Below the pieces are notes generated by a model. It saw only the letters and a program-made list of their open reading frames with translations. It was not told the DNA's origin and ran no database searches. This document shows positions 1 through 7,838 of a DNA stretch of 50,729 bases, piece by piece. The DNA is from an uncultured Blautia sp. (GTDB lineage Bacteria; Bacillota; Clostridia; Lachnospirales; Lachnospiraceae). Each line of letters begins with the position of its first letter. Within the stretch, counting starts at the first letter, position 1. The stretch is taken from assembly GCA_934426285.1 (NCBI GenBank), contig CAKRYE010000008.1, forward strand, positions 1-50,729, written 5' to 3'. Position numbers and translations under genes: made by a program.

Positions 1-2111
1 AGAGCCCATACTTCCCGTATTATCATATTGTCTGTGATCTCAGAATCAGGATCCCAGGTAGTATTGCCACTTTCATTGCGCCATCCAGTTCTTTCGTAAC
101 CAAGTATCACTGCCGCTTCAGGAATATCTTTGGGACTCACTTTTTTTCCCTTTATAAGATAAATACTTTTTTCTGGATTAAGCACAGGAAAATCAGTAAT
201 GTCAGCAAAAGTCCTCAATCTAACATTAACTTTAACTACCCATTTTAAAGTTGCTCCTTTTTGTACCAGCTCCCTGTTACTGCCTTCTTTAGAACGGAAG
301 TGTGACTGATAATTCCCGGCTTTAGATTCATTATCATATATAACTGCTGGCGTATCTGGATCATCACCATATATAGGACTTACTAAAATAGGTTTGTTTA
401 CGTTGAAAGAATCGTACACATAAATAAGCGGACTATAATTTTTTCTGTCTGTAGCACAATAATCATCGGCAAGTGTTACGCTTCCCGTAATTACCGGACT
501 ATAACTAAGATACAGATCTGCGAAACCGGTATTTTTAGTCAGATTCGGATCCCACCCCATCAAGACGATCGCATTTTCTTCTTTATTCTCTCCTGTTTCA
601 TTGTAATTATTTGTTATCGTTCCACCGGAAATATTCACATCCATATTATGTTTGTTTCCCCTAGAACATATAGCGAATATACCGGCTCCGCTTCCATTCA
701 CATGATTGCCGCTGATAGTTCCACCTTCTATATTAAGCAGACTAGAATCATTTTTCGTTCCCTCTGTGTATATCGCACCTCCACGGTAACCCGCACTGTT
801 ATTACAGATTTCTGCATTTCCTTTGATGGTTACTGCTGAATACATTGCTGAAATTGCACCACCTAATCCGCCCCGGATATTACCGTTTTCGTCAGGAGCT
901 GCAATGGCTGTATTTTTTTTGATGGTTCCAGATTCAATTTCTGCTTTAGAATAAATCAGAAAAATTCCGCCACCTTCGCCGTGCATATCTTGAGGAGAAG
1001 GTTCTGTTGTTACTGTATTTTGGGTGATCTGGCAGCTTTTCCCATTTTCTTCTTTCATAACCAAGTTAGACATATCCAAGTAGACACCTGAGCCCTGTCC
1101 ACTTTTATTACCAGCAATGCTGCCTCCTTTTAAACTTACATTTGAATATTCTATCGCACATATTCCACCGCCATACGTTGACTGATTTTCACTGATTTGA
1201 CCTCCGTTTATGTTAATGCTTGAGTTAAACGCATATATTCCACCGCCATACGTTGCACTATGTCCACTGATTATACCTCCATTCACATTGACAGTTGATT
1301 CATACGCATATATTCCACCGCCATACTCAACTGTGTTCTGCTTATCTCCCAGGATTTCACCACCATTCAGATTTACAGTACTACGTTGTGATACAATAAT
1401 ACAACTTTTTCCCGGGAACGGTCCAATCTCAGTACCATCCGCTATAGTCAACGTTGCCAACCTTCCAGTCACTTCAATAGGATAATTAGAGAACTGGCAA
1501 GGCGTACCATCCGGTGTTATATTATTTATTATTATTTTTTCTAGCGTTACATCACCCCTCCTTATATACAGCATACCTGACATATTGCTTCTTCCCGGAC
1601 GAAGTGTCACATTCTCCAGAGTGAGATTTTCATTGATATCTATAGGATTAAGCAGATAGATAATTCCACCATTGGCAATCGCTATAGCCTTCGCAAGAGT
1701 CCCTACGGCATTTTCTACACTGCTTCCATCATTTGTATCATTTCCTGACCTCGAATCCAGGTAAACAACATTATTTCCTCCTGTCTGTGCAGCCGGAACA
1801 CTGTTATCGGAAAACTCGCTGACAACTTCTGCTTCATTCCCGCCGGAAAATTCTGCATATTCCGGATTGTCAAACTTTTCTTCCGTTTCCGACAAGAGCG
1901 CAGGCTCTGTCAGATTTTCCTCTGTACTGGCTACATCTCCGCAGTCAGTAGCAGACTCCGCATCAACTGTCAGAATCTCTGCATTCTCGGAAATTATCGA
2001 CTGGCTGCCATCTGTAAAAGTGTCTGCCAATACCGGAGTTCCCGCCATCGTTACGGACATAACGATACACAATGCCAATGAAATAGTTTTTTTGAAACAC
2101 TTTTTTCTCAT
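1..2111 (-). CDS. Large secreted beta-helix surface protein, 3' part cut by window edge
   Basis: An open frame runs from the ATG at 2111 to the left edge, about 703 codons without a stop, so the C-terminus is missing. Residues 1-30 form a signal peptide (MRKKCFKK, then a hydrophobic stretch ending near VLA). A low-complexity acidic region follows, then from about residue 104 a right-handed beta-helix region with many NxxGGxI and SGGxIxGN rungs, as in pectin-lyase-like or polymorphic outer-membrane-type repeats. Near the cut end, the pattern GYERTGW...WDPDSEIT...IREVWA matches a Listeria-Bacteroides (InlB B / Flg_new) repeat, known from surface proteins of gut Firmicutes. The protein is therefore probably exported and wall-associated. 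Its target is unknown. It resembles the second beta-helix protein at 9.4-11.6 kb in architecture but not in length. Confidence 0.85.
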   Translation of the reverse strand, partial: MRKKCFKKTISLALCIVMSVTMAGTPVLADTFTDGSQSIISENAEILTVDAESATDCGDVASTEENLTEPALLSETEEKFDNPEYAEFSGGNEAEVVSEFSDNSVPAAQTGGNNVVYLDSRSGNDTNDGSSVENAVGTLAKAIAIANGGIIYLLNPIDINENLTLENVTLRPGRSNMSGMLYIRRGDVTLEKIIINNITPDGTPCQFSNYPIEVTGRLATLTIADGTEIGPFPGKSCIIVSQRSTVNLNGGEILGDKQNTVEYGGGIYAYESTVNVNGGIISGHSATYGGGIYAFNSSININGGQISENQSTYGGGICAIEYSNVSLKGGSIAGNKSGQGSGVYLDMSNLVMKEENGKSCQITQNTVTTEPSPQDMHGEGGGIFLIYSKAEIESGTIKKNTAIAAPDENGNIRGGLGGAISAMYSAVTIKGNAEICNNSAGYRGGAIYTEGTKNDSSLLNIEGGTISGNHVNGSGAGIFAICSRGNKHNMDVNISGGTITNNYNETGENKEENAIVLMGWDPNLTKNTGFADLYLSYSPVITGSVTLADDYCATDRKNYSPLIYVYDSFNVNKPILVSPIYGDDPDTPAVIYDNESKAGNYQSHFRSKEGSNRELVQKGATLKWVVKVNVRLRTFADITDFPVLNPEKSIYLIKGKKVSPKDIPEAAVILGYERTGWRNESGNTTWDPDSEITDNMIIREVWA
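1141..1330 (-). repeat. 75-bp period coding repeat in beta-helix protein
   Basis: The 15-base string TATTCCACCGCCATA begins at 1161, 1236 and 1311, an exact spacing of 75 bases (25 codons). It encodes successive helix rungs of the kind YGGGIYA. Recent tandem duplication of a rung unit is the simplest reading. It is coding, not a CRISPR array. Confidence 0.75.
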
Positions 2112-2131
2112 ACTTTTCACCTTTCCTTTCT

Positions 2132-2452
2132 TTACACATGATTTTCTGCAGCCTGACTCTTTTGTCCTTTTTTTCTGAATTTGATACATAATGCGGTAAT
2201 CACGACTGCCACAGTAAAGGAAATGACAGCCACCAACACATAACCGCCTGCGTCCTCATGAAGCAGGATTGCGCCGTACATTCCCGTGATGTCTATTGGC
2301 TGACTTTGCATTATCCCCATTGCTCCCACAAGAGACAGGAACAACAGGGTACACAGAACAGACAGTCGGCAGACTGTGCGCCGCTCCTGGCGGCGGTGGT
2401 ATTCATGCATTCGTTTTTTTACCAATTCGATACGCTTTTCTGTATCATACAT
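2132..2452 (-). CDS. Small two-span membrane protein, function unknown
   Basis: About 106 residues if translation starts at the ATG at 2452 (MYDTEKRIEL). I chose this start because AGGAGG lies 9 bases upstream; a longer start at 2497 has no comparable site. The N-terminal 28 residues are basic and helical. Two hydrophobic segments follow (about residues 29-50 and 74-93) with a short extracytoplasmic loop, then a lysine-rich tail. The gene lies 20 bases upstream of the start of the truncated surface protein on the same strand, so the two may be cotranscribed. I believe similar small proteins accompany sigma-70-family factors in Lachnospiraceae, but no sigma gene is present here, so that link is only a guess. 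Confidence 0.7.
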   Translation of the reverse strand: MYDTEKRIELVKKRMHEYHRRQERRTVCRLSVLCTLLFLSLVGAMGIMQSQPIDITGMYGAILLHEDAGGYVLVAVISFTVAVVITALCIKFRKKGQKSQAAENHV

Positions 2453-2539
2453 ACCTTCCATCCTCCTTTCACAAAAAAGTCCTAAAAAGTCTTTCACTTA
2501 TATAGGTACAAAAAAAGCGAAAAACTCTCACCTGAAAAT

Positions 2540-2582
2540 CAAATTTTTTAAAAAAAATTTGAGAGCTGCCGAAACAGCTCCC
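2540..2582 (-). terminator. Rho-independent terminator candidate downstream of copA / rsmH remnant
   Basis: On the minus strand GGGAGCTG (2582-2575) pairs with CAGCTCTC (2568-2561) across a 6-base loop. AAA and then a run of eight T follow. It would stop transcripts coming from csoR-copA through the rsmH remnant. Confidence 0.6.
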
Positions 2583-2604
2583 AAAAGCGGAAAATCAGGT
2601 TATA

Positions 2605-2905
2605 TTATTGTATTGAACTGCGGAAAATCAGTTTTCCCGCTGCCAGGATCAGTACAGGCAGCAGATAAGCAATATACTGTGCTACGCTACCGTAGGCGAT
2701 CAGGAGATTATAAATTGCATGAAAGGTGATTGCCACACGTCCACCCGGACGCAGTTTTGTGGTAGTATCAATATGATTTCCCCTGCGGATCTCATCGGTA
2801 ATGGCTTTGGCGAGTTCCTCACAGTATGGTTCATCGGAATCAAGGATTGCCTTAACCATTATAACGGACACGTCTTTTATGTGGTGTCTGGTTCTGGTTT
2901 TCCAT
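2605..2905 (-). pseudogene. Decayed rsmH-like 16S rRNA methyltransferase remnant
   Basis: Three separated pieces of the long Lachnospiraceae-type RsmH (16S rRNA m4C1402 methyltransferase) are recognisable from memory. At 2905-2852 an ATG with a GGGGA site opens a 17-codon frame ending HKRRVRYNG and a stop, like the RsmH N-terminus (HKRRVRYKG). In another frame from about 2850, DSDEPYCEELAKAITDEIRR and GNHIDTTTKL match the segment before the catalytic C-terminal part. RPGGRVAITFHA then follows at once, like PGGRVAILTFHSGED. The several hundred residues that should lie between, including the SAM-binding core, are absent. The last 35 residues are hydrophobic and not RsmH-like. An 88-residue ORF (2605-2871, GTG start) remains open but cannot be a methyltransferase. 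A functional rsmH presumably exists elsewhere. Confidence 0.75.
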
Positions 2906-2924
2906 AAAATCCCCTTTTTGTTTT

Positions 2925-5579
2925 TTATTCCTGTGTGATGCCGGTTACTTCATAGCCGGCTTCTTTGATTACTTCGCGGATCTTATCCTCGTCCAGTTTC
3001 TCCGGAGCATGGATCACTGTGGTTCCTTTTTCGTGGGAGGAAACTACATCTTCCACTCCAAATGCCTCTCTTACTGCCTTTGTCACATGTGCTTCACAAT
3101 GTCCACACATCATTCCTGTTACGTTTACTGTGATTGTTGTCATCTCTTTGTTCTCCTTGTTTTCTTTTATATTTTCCTGATCTTTTGGATCATGAATTTC
3201 ACTGTTGCAAGAGTCTGTATTCTCTGCTTTCAGACTTCTGCTTTCTGTTACATTTTTCATTTCTGTATTATCTGAAATATAATGGATTTCTTCCACATTC
3301 TGTTTTATTTTTCTGTCTCTGGAAGCATCATGTACCTTAAAGAAATTCAGTCTCAGTGCATTGGTTACCACACAGAAACTGGAAAGGCTCATGGCTGCTG
3401 CACCAAACATGGGGTTCAGTGTCCATCCGAAAATCGGAATCCATACACCGGCTGCCAGTGGAATACCAATCACATTGTAGAAAAATGCCCAGAAAAGATT
3501 CTCATGGATATTTCTCAGTGTCGCCCGGCTTAAACGTATGGCAGCAGGTACATCACTGAGCCGGCTCTTCATTAATACCACATCTGCGGCATCAATGGCA
3601 ACATCTGTTCCTGCACCGATCGCAATACCGATGTCTGCCCTGGTAAGTGCAGGGGCATCATTGATTCCGTCTCCTACCATGGCAACCTTTCCCTGTTCCT
3701 TCAGAGAACGGATCACACTTTCCTTGCCATCCGGAAGAACACCTGCAATTACATCGTCCACTCCTGCCTGTGCTCCGATTGCTTTTGCTGTGCGTTCATT
3801 ATCACCGGTAAGCATTACTACCCGGATTCCCATATTCTGCAATTCTTTTATTGCCTGAGGGCTGTCTTCTTTAATAACATCTGCCACTGCGATCATGCCG
3901 AGAAACTTCCCGCCTTTTGCAAAAAGAAGTGGTGTTTTTCCTTCTCCTGCCAGCTTTTGGGCTTCTGAAATCAATTCTGGTGATACAGCTGTCTCATTGC
4001 TGATAAATTTCATATTTCCGCCTGTAAGCACGTCACTGTTCAATACTGCACGAAGGCCGTTTCCAGGAAGAGCCTGAAAATCAGAAACCTCCTGCAAGAC
4101 AGTCTTTTTCTCCTCTGCTCTGGCAATAATAGCTTTCGCAAGAGGATGTTCACTCTTCTTCTCAAGCGCATAGGCATAACTTAAAAGTTCTTCCTCTGAG
4201 ATTCCCTCTGCAGGAACCATATCTGTCACCTGCGGTTCACCCTTTGTGATAGTTCCTGTCTTATCTAATGCAACGATCTGGATCTTACCTGCTTCCTCCA
4301 GAGATACTGCTGTTTTAAACAGGATTCCGTTTTTCGCACCCATACCATTTCCCACCATAATGGCAACCGGTGTAGCAAGTCCAAGAGCGCAGGGGCAGCT
4401 GATGACCAGAACAGAAATTCCTCTGGCAAGTGCATATCCAAAGTCTTTTCCTGCAACCAGCCAGACAATGGTAGTAACAATGGCAATACTGATAACTGCC
4501 GGAACGAAAACACCGGAAACCCGGTCTGCGATTTTCGCAATAGGAGCTTTTGTTGCAGCCGCATCACTGACCATCCTGATGATCTGGGAAAGAGTAGTAT
4601 CCTCGCCTACACGGGTAGCTTCACATCTGATAAATCCAGACTGATTTACAGTTGCTGCAGAAACTGCATCTCCCGGATTCTTGTCTACCGGAATACTCTC
4701 CCCTGTAAGTGCAGCCTCATTGACCGCACTGTTTCCCTCAAGGACCACTCCGTCCACCGGAATGTTCTCACCGGGATGTACCACAAAAACATCACCTTTT
4801 CGGACCTGTTCGATGGGCACCGTAGCTTCCTGTCCGTCCCGGACAACAACTGCTGTCTTAGGTGCCAGCTTCATCAGACCTTTCAGCGCATCCGTTGTCT
4901 TTCCCTTAGATCGGGCTTCCAGCATTTTTCCTACTGTGATCAGGGTAAGGATCATGGCAGCAGATTCAAAATAGAACTCCATCATATAATTCATAACTGC
5001 TGCCGAATCCCCATCCACCTGTGCCCTTGTCATGGCAAACAGCACATAGACACTCCACACAAAAGACGCCATAGAACCAAGTGCTACCAGGGTATCCATA
5101 TTTGGGGCACCGTGCCACAGGCTTTTAAATCCATTGATAAAAAACTTCTGGTTGATGACCATGATAATGCCGGCAAGAAGAAGCTGTACCAGTCCCATGG
5201 CAATATGATTATCATGAAACCATGCCGGAAGAGGCCAGCCCCACATCATATGTCCCATGGAAAAATACATCAGTACCAGCAGAAAACCCACAGATGCAAT
5301 GAGCCTTCGTTTCAATATAGGTGTTTCATGATCTTCCAGTGCTTCCTCTGCTGCAGAAGCAGATATCTGTTCCCCGGATGCCCCCTTTAAAGAGGCTCCG
5401 TACCCTGCATCCTGTACAGCCTTAATAATCGCATCTGTACCGGCAGTTCCCTCCACTCCCATGGAGTTGGTCAGCAGACTGACAGAACAGGATGTGACTC
5501 CCGGAACCCTGGATACCGCCTTCTCCACTCTGCTGCTGCAGGCTGCACAGCTCATTCCGGTTACATTGTATTGTTCCAT
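2925..5579 (-). CDS. copA: Copper-exporting P1B-type ATPase with fused C-terminal CopZ-like domain
   Basis: 884 residues. Pumps Cu(I) out of the cytoplasm using ATP. Residues 1-65 are a heavy-metal-associated domain with the metal-binding GMSCAAC motif (C11, C14). Next come paired transmembrane helices (about 90-225), the actuator TGES at 292-295, the copper-transport CPC at 395-397, the phosphorylated DKTGT at 439-443, the HPLAKA motif and the GDGINDAPAL hinge. After the last helices a hydrophilic linker rich in Glu, Asn and Lys leads to a second HMA domain (about 813-884) with GMMCGHC. The ATG is preceded by GGAGGAATTAC. csoR lies 87 bases upstream, so the pair forms a copper-inducible operon. 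The CPC motif and the csoR neighbour make copper far more likely than zinc or cadmium. Confidence 0.95.
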   Translation of the reverse strand: MEQYNVTGMSCAACSSRVEKAVSRVPGVTSCSVSLLTNSMGVEGTAGTDAIIKAVQDAGYGASLKGASGEQISASAAEEALEDHETPILKRRLIASVGFLLVLMYFSMGHMMWGWPLPAWFHDNHIAMGLVQLLLAGIIMVINQKFFINGFKSLWHGAPNMDTLVALGSMASFVWSVYVLFAMTRAQVDGDSAAVMNYMMEFYFESAAMILTLITVGKMLEARSKGKTTDALKGLMKLAPKTAVVVRDGQEATVPIEQVRKGDVFVVHPGENIPVDGVVLEGNSAVNEAALTGESIPVDKNPGDAVSAATVNQSGFIRCEATRVGEDTTLSQIIRMVSDAAATKAPIAKIADRVSGVFVPAVISIAIVTTIVWLVAGKDFGYALARGISVLVISCPCALGLATPVAIMVGNGMGAKNGILFKTAVSLEEAGKIQIVALDKTGTITKGEPQVTDMVPAEGISEEELLSYAYALEKKSEHPLAKAIIARAEEKKTVLQEVSDFQALPGNGLRAVLNSDVLTGGNMKFISNETAVSPELISEAQKLAGEGKTPLLFAKGGKFLGMIAVADVIKEDSPQAIKELQNMGIRVVMLTGDNERTAKAIGAQAGVDDVIAGVLPDGKESVIRSLKEQGKVAMVGDGINDAPALTRADIGIAIGAGTDVAIDAADVVLMKSRLSDVPAAIRLSRATLRNIHENLFWAFFYNVIGIPLAAGVWIPIFGWTLNPMFGAAAMSLSSFCVVTNALRLNFFKVHDASRDRKIKQNVEEIHYISDNTEMKNVTESRSLKAENTDSCNSEIHDPKDQENIKENKENKEMTTITVNVTGMMCGHCEAHVTKAVREAFGVEDVVSSHEKGTTVIHAPEKLDEDKIREVIKEAGYEVTGITQE
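3141..3158 (-). promoter_or_regulatory. Internal ribosome site and start for a free CopZ-like chaperone
   Basis: Inside copA, in frame, AAGGAG (3158-3153) lies 9 bases before an ATG at 3143. Initiation there would give a 72-residue protein, MTTITVNVTGMMCGHC onward, exactly the size of a free CopZ copper chaperone. The start sits at the junction between the flexible linker and the C-terminal HMA domain. Use of the site is inferred, not shown. Confidence 0.45.
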
Positions 5580-5665
5580 TGTAATTCCTCCTCATAACTT
5601 TGTGACTTATTATCCCTGATCTGATATCTGCAGATTGCTTCCCTGCTTTACAGCTTCCACAGTTT

Positions 5666-6025
5666 TTACTTCATCAGTTTCTGCAAAGTAACCACCAGCT
5701 CATCGATCGTCTCATCTTTCCCCTGTCGGATATCTCTTGCCACACAGGTACGGATATGCTGAGCCAGAAGCTCCTTGTTAAAGGCATTTACTGCAGCATT
5801 CACTGCGGCTGACTGGATCAGGATATCATTACAGTAGGCATCGTTCTCCAGCATCCGGATGATTCCGCGGATCTGTCCTTCCACACGCTTCAGACGATTG
5901 ACCAGCTTTTTACGTTCTTCCTCTGAACGGGCAGTGTGTTTTTCGCAGCAAGGACAGACCTTCTTCATACCCTCCTCCTGTATTTCCATACTATCTATAT
6001 TTCTGTTTTCCGATTTTTTCGCCAT
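5666..6025 (-). CDS. csoR: CsoR-family copper-sensing transcriptional repressor
   Basis: 119 residues. CsoR proteins are all-helical DNA-binding repressors released by Cu(I). After a 35-residue N-terminal extension containing CPCC, the DUF156 core begins (KKLVNRLKRVEGQIRGIIRM). The copper ligands of the family are present: Cys in AYCNDIL, then His and Cys in LLAQHIRTC, giving the C-H-C pattern. The start ATG has AAGGAG 6 bases upstream. It is the first gene of the operon with copA. A palindrome of the CsoR type lies in its own promoter, so it probably represses itself and copA. The extra CPCC in the extension is unusual and could bind metal. Confidence 0.92.
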   Translation of the reverse strand: MAKKSENRNIDSMEIQEEGMKKVCPCCEKHTARSEEERKKLVNRLKRVEGQIRGIIRMLENDAYCNDILIQSAAVNAAVNAFNKELLAQHIRTCVARDIRQGKDETIDELVVTLQKLMK

Positions 6026-6072
6026 AAACCGCTCCTTCTTCCGGGCTTCATTTTCACTTTTTTTGCATTAGT

Positions 6073-6107
6073 TAAGGGGTATCTGTATTTTTATCCTATA
6101 CCCCTTA
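6073..6107. repeat. Inverted repeat in csoR leader
   Basis: TAAGGGGTAT (6073-6082) and ATACCCCTTA (6098-6107) are perfect 10-base inverted copies, 15 bases apart, in the transcribed leader of csoR. The GGGGTAT core is the same half-site found in the promoter palindrome, so this may be an additional CsoR binding site or an RNA hairpin. Confidence 0.6.
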
Positions 6108-6127
6108 CAGGTATTTCTGTGATTTAT

Positions 6128-6156
6128 AATATATACCCACGAGGGGTATTTGTCAA
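6128..6156 (-). promoter_or_regulatory. csoR-copA promoter with CsoR operator in the spacer
   Basis: On the minus strand TTGACA (6156-6151), 17 bases, TATATT (6133-6128). The spacer holds the palindrome ATACCC-ACGAG-GGGTAT (6133-6149), which matches the GC-rich, GTAT-flanked operators known for CsoR. A repressor bound here would cover both promoter elements. Confidence 0.8.
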
Positions 6157-6167
6157 TTAGTTTTTGT

Positions 6168-6382
6168 CAAGCGGATATTCGCAATCCGCTTCGCTACGTA
6201 GCTCTACACCGAATAACTGCTCCGCAGTTTATCAGAAGGAGCTTGCACTCCTCCTGATACAAGCAAGTCCCCACCCACTGCTTATTGCTTTTCGCAACCC
6301 CCGCAGGGGACTTACTTGATTCGGTTAAAAAAAGCTTCTGCAAAATGCATCGCTGACGCAATATATTCTGCAAAAGCTTTCA
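6168..6382. repeat. Highly structured intergenic element, cloverleaf-like
   Basis: This gap holds no gene but is packed with inverted repeats. AAGCGGAT/ATCCGCTT (6169-6176, 6184-6191) forms one hairpin. ACCGAAT/ATTCGGT (6208-6214, 6319-6325) closes a region containing three more: AACTGC/GCAGTT (6215-6229), ATCAG-AGGAG/CTCCT-CTGAT (6231-6258), and CAAGCAAGTCCCC/GGGGACTTACTTG (6260-6272, 6306-6318, one mismatch). A further imperfect pair, GCTTCTGCA/TGCAAAAGC, follows to 6378. This looks like a palindromic repeat element or a structured RNA. It lies between the MATE gene's end and the csoR promoter. Confidence 0.6.
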
Positions 6383-6392
6383 TTTTTATACT

Positions 6393-7754
6393 CTATATAC
6401 AGGCCTTCATTTTCCCATGTACTTTCTTTCTCACAAAGTAGAAGCAGCATACCTGCATCAGTATGGTAAGGATCCAGGATACAGGGTAGGAAATAAACAG
6501 CACGGACAGAGATCTGTGGGATGGAAAAATTCCAAAGATCCATACGATTCTGGTTCCCACAGTACCGATGATGGACAGAATCATAGGAACTCCGGAATGT
6601 CCCATTCCACGAAGCGCCCCCGGAAATAGATCCATCAGTCCGCAGAGAAAATAAGGAACTGTGGCAAAGGTCATAATCTCCATTCCTGCATGGATCACAT
6701 CCGGTTCTCTGGTATAGATCTGCAGGATCTCAGGTCCGAAAAAGTAAGCGCAGCAGCCCAGAGTCAGAGAGCATACCACAGACAAAATAATACAGTCCAC
6801 AAGAACCCTGTCCATGCGCTTCCATTTCCGGACACCGTAATTCTGGCTGGTAAAGCTCATACATGCCTGGGTAATGGAATTTACAGAGACATACAGAAAT
6901 CCAAATACATTATTGGCAGCTGTATATCCTGCCATAGCCACAGAGCCAAAGGAGTTGACAGAAGACTGAAGGAGCGCGTTGGAAAAATTGATGACCGTGC
7001 TCTGGATTCCAGCAGGAACCCCTACCTGGAAAATCTGTTTCAGATATTCTTTCTTTATGGAAAGCCTGGAAAAGCGCAGCTGATAGCTTCCCTCCGACAT
7101 ATAAAGGCATCGTAAAACCAGCACACAGGAGACAAACTGTGAGAACACTGTAGCAATAGCAACCCCGGCCACATCCAGATGAAAGTACACAACCAGGATC
7201 ACATTCAGCACTGCATTGATCACACCGGAAACTACCAGAAAAAATAATGGTCTTCTAGTATCTCCCACAGCACGAAGAATGGCAGCACCATAATTATACA
7301 GCATAAAAAAGGGCATTCCCAGAAAATAAATCCGCATGTACAGGGCGGACTGACCGATCACATCCTCAGGAGTTCCCATAAGCTCCAGGGAAAATCTGGC
7401 AAACATCAGCCCTAGGATTCCCATAAGAACACCGCTGATCAGAGCTACTGTGACAGAAGTGTGGACTGTCTCAGACATCTCTTTCGATTTTCCGGCAGCA
7501 TAAAATCTGGCAGCAAGTACATTGGCTCCCAGAGAAATGCCGATAAATAAATTAGTAAAAATATTGATCAGCGCAGTAGTAGACCCTACAGCTGCCAGTG
7601 CCTGACTTCCACTGAATCTGCCCACCACCACAATATCTACAGCATTAAACAGAAGCTGCAGGATTCCGGACAGCATTAAAGGCAATGAAAAAGAGATCAG
7701 CTTGTCCATGATCGTTCCATTGCACATGTCTATCTCATATTTATTATGTTTCAC
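6393..7754 (-). CDS. MATE-family multidrug/Na+ antiporter
   Basis: 453 residues with about 12 hydrophobic segments, the usual MATE length. The family exports cationic drugs or metabolites using Na+ or H+ gradients. The N-terminus (MDKLISFSLPLMLSGILQLL) and the VVVGRFSGSQALAAVGST segment are typical of the NorM/DinF-like clostridial group, and the second half repeats the fold (from about residue 240). It is separated from miaB by a hairpin terminator, so it probably has its own transcript. Substrate cannot be predicted. A second MATE gene lies at 43.9-45.3 kb. Confidence 0.92.
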   Translation of the reverse strand: MKHNKYEIDMCNGTIMDKLISFSLPLMLSGILQLLFNAVDIVVVGRFSGSQALAAVGSTTALINIFTNLFIGISLGANVLAARFYAAGKSKEMSETVHTSVTVALISGVLMGILGLMFARFSLELMGTPEDVIGQSALYMRIYFLGMPFFMLYNYGAAILRAVGDTRRPLFFLVVSGVINAVLNVILVVYFHLDVAGVAIATVFSQFVSCVLVLRCLYMSEGSYQLRFSRLSIKKEYLKQIFQVGVPAGIQSTVINFSNALLQSSVNSFGSVAMAGYTAANNVFGFLYVSVNSITQACMSFTSQNYGVRKWKRMDRVLVDCIILSVVCSLTLGCCAYFFGPEILQIYTREPDVIHAGMEIMTFATVPYFLCGLMDLFPGALRGMGHSGVPMILSIIGTVGTRIVWIFGIFPSHRSLSVLFISYPVSWILTILMQVCCFYFVRKKVHGKMKACI

Positions 7755-7790
7755 CTTTCTTTCATCCCTTTCTAAGTTTATCCGCTGAAA

Positions 7791-7808
7791 AGCCCGGATC
7801 TCCGGGCT
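7791..7808 (-). terminator. Hairpin after miaB
   Basis: AGCCCGGA-TC-TCCGGGCT is a perfect 8-bp stem with a very short loop. On the minus strand it is followed by TTTTC. It lies 30 bases past the miaB stop and upstream of the MATE start. The T tract is short, so termination may be partial. Confidence 0.6.
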
Positions 7809-7838
7809 GTGCCGAAAATCCAGGCCGTATTTATCTGT

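Noticed and set aside
1141..1330. Regular repeats resembling a CRISPR array
   Set aside because: The 75-base period is a multiple of three, lies in a long open frame and encodes beta-helix rungs; repeats are imperfect and there are no unique spacers or cas genes.
2852..2905. Leader peptide of copA
   Set aside because: The 17-residue frame lies downstream of copA and matches the RsmH N-terminus, so it is better read as a pseudogene fragment.
6160..6392. tRNA gene in the structured gap
   Set aside because: The cloverleaf-like fold lacks a TTCGA-type T loop, an anticodon arm of proper size and a CCA end, and is too long.
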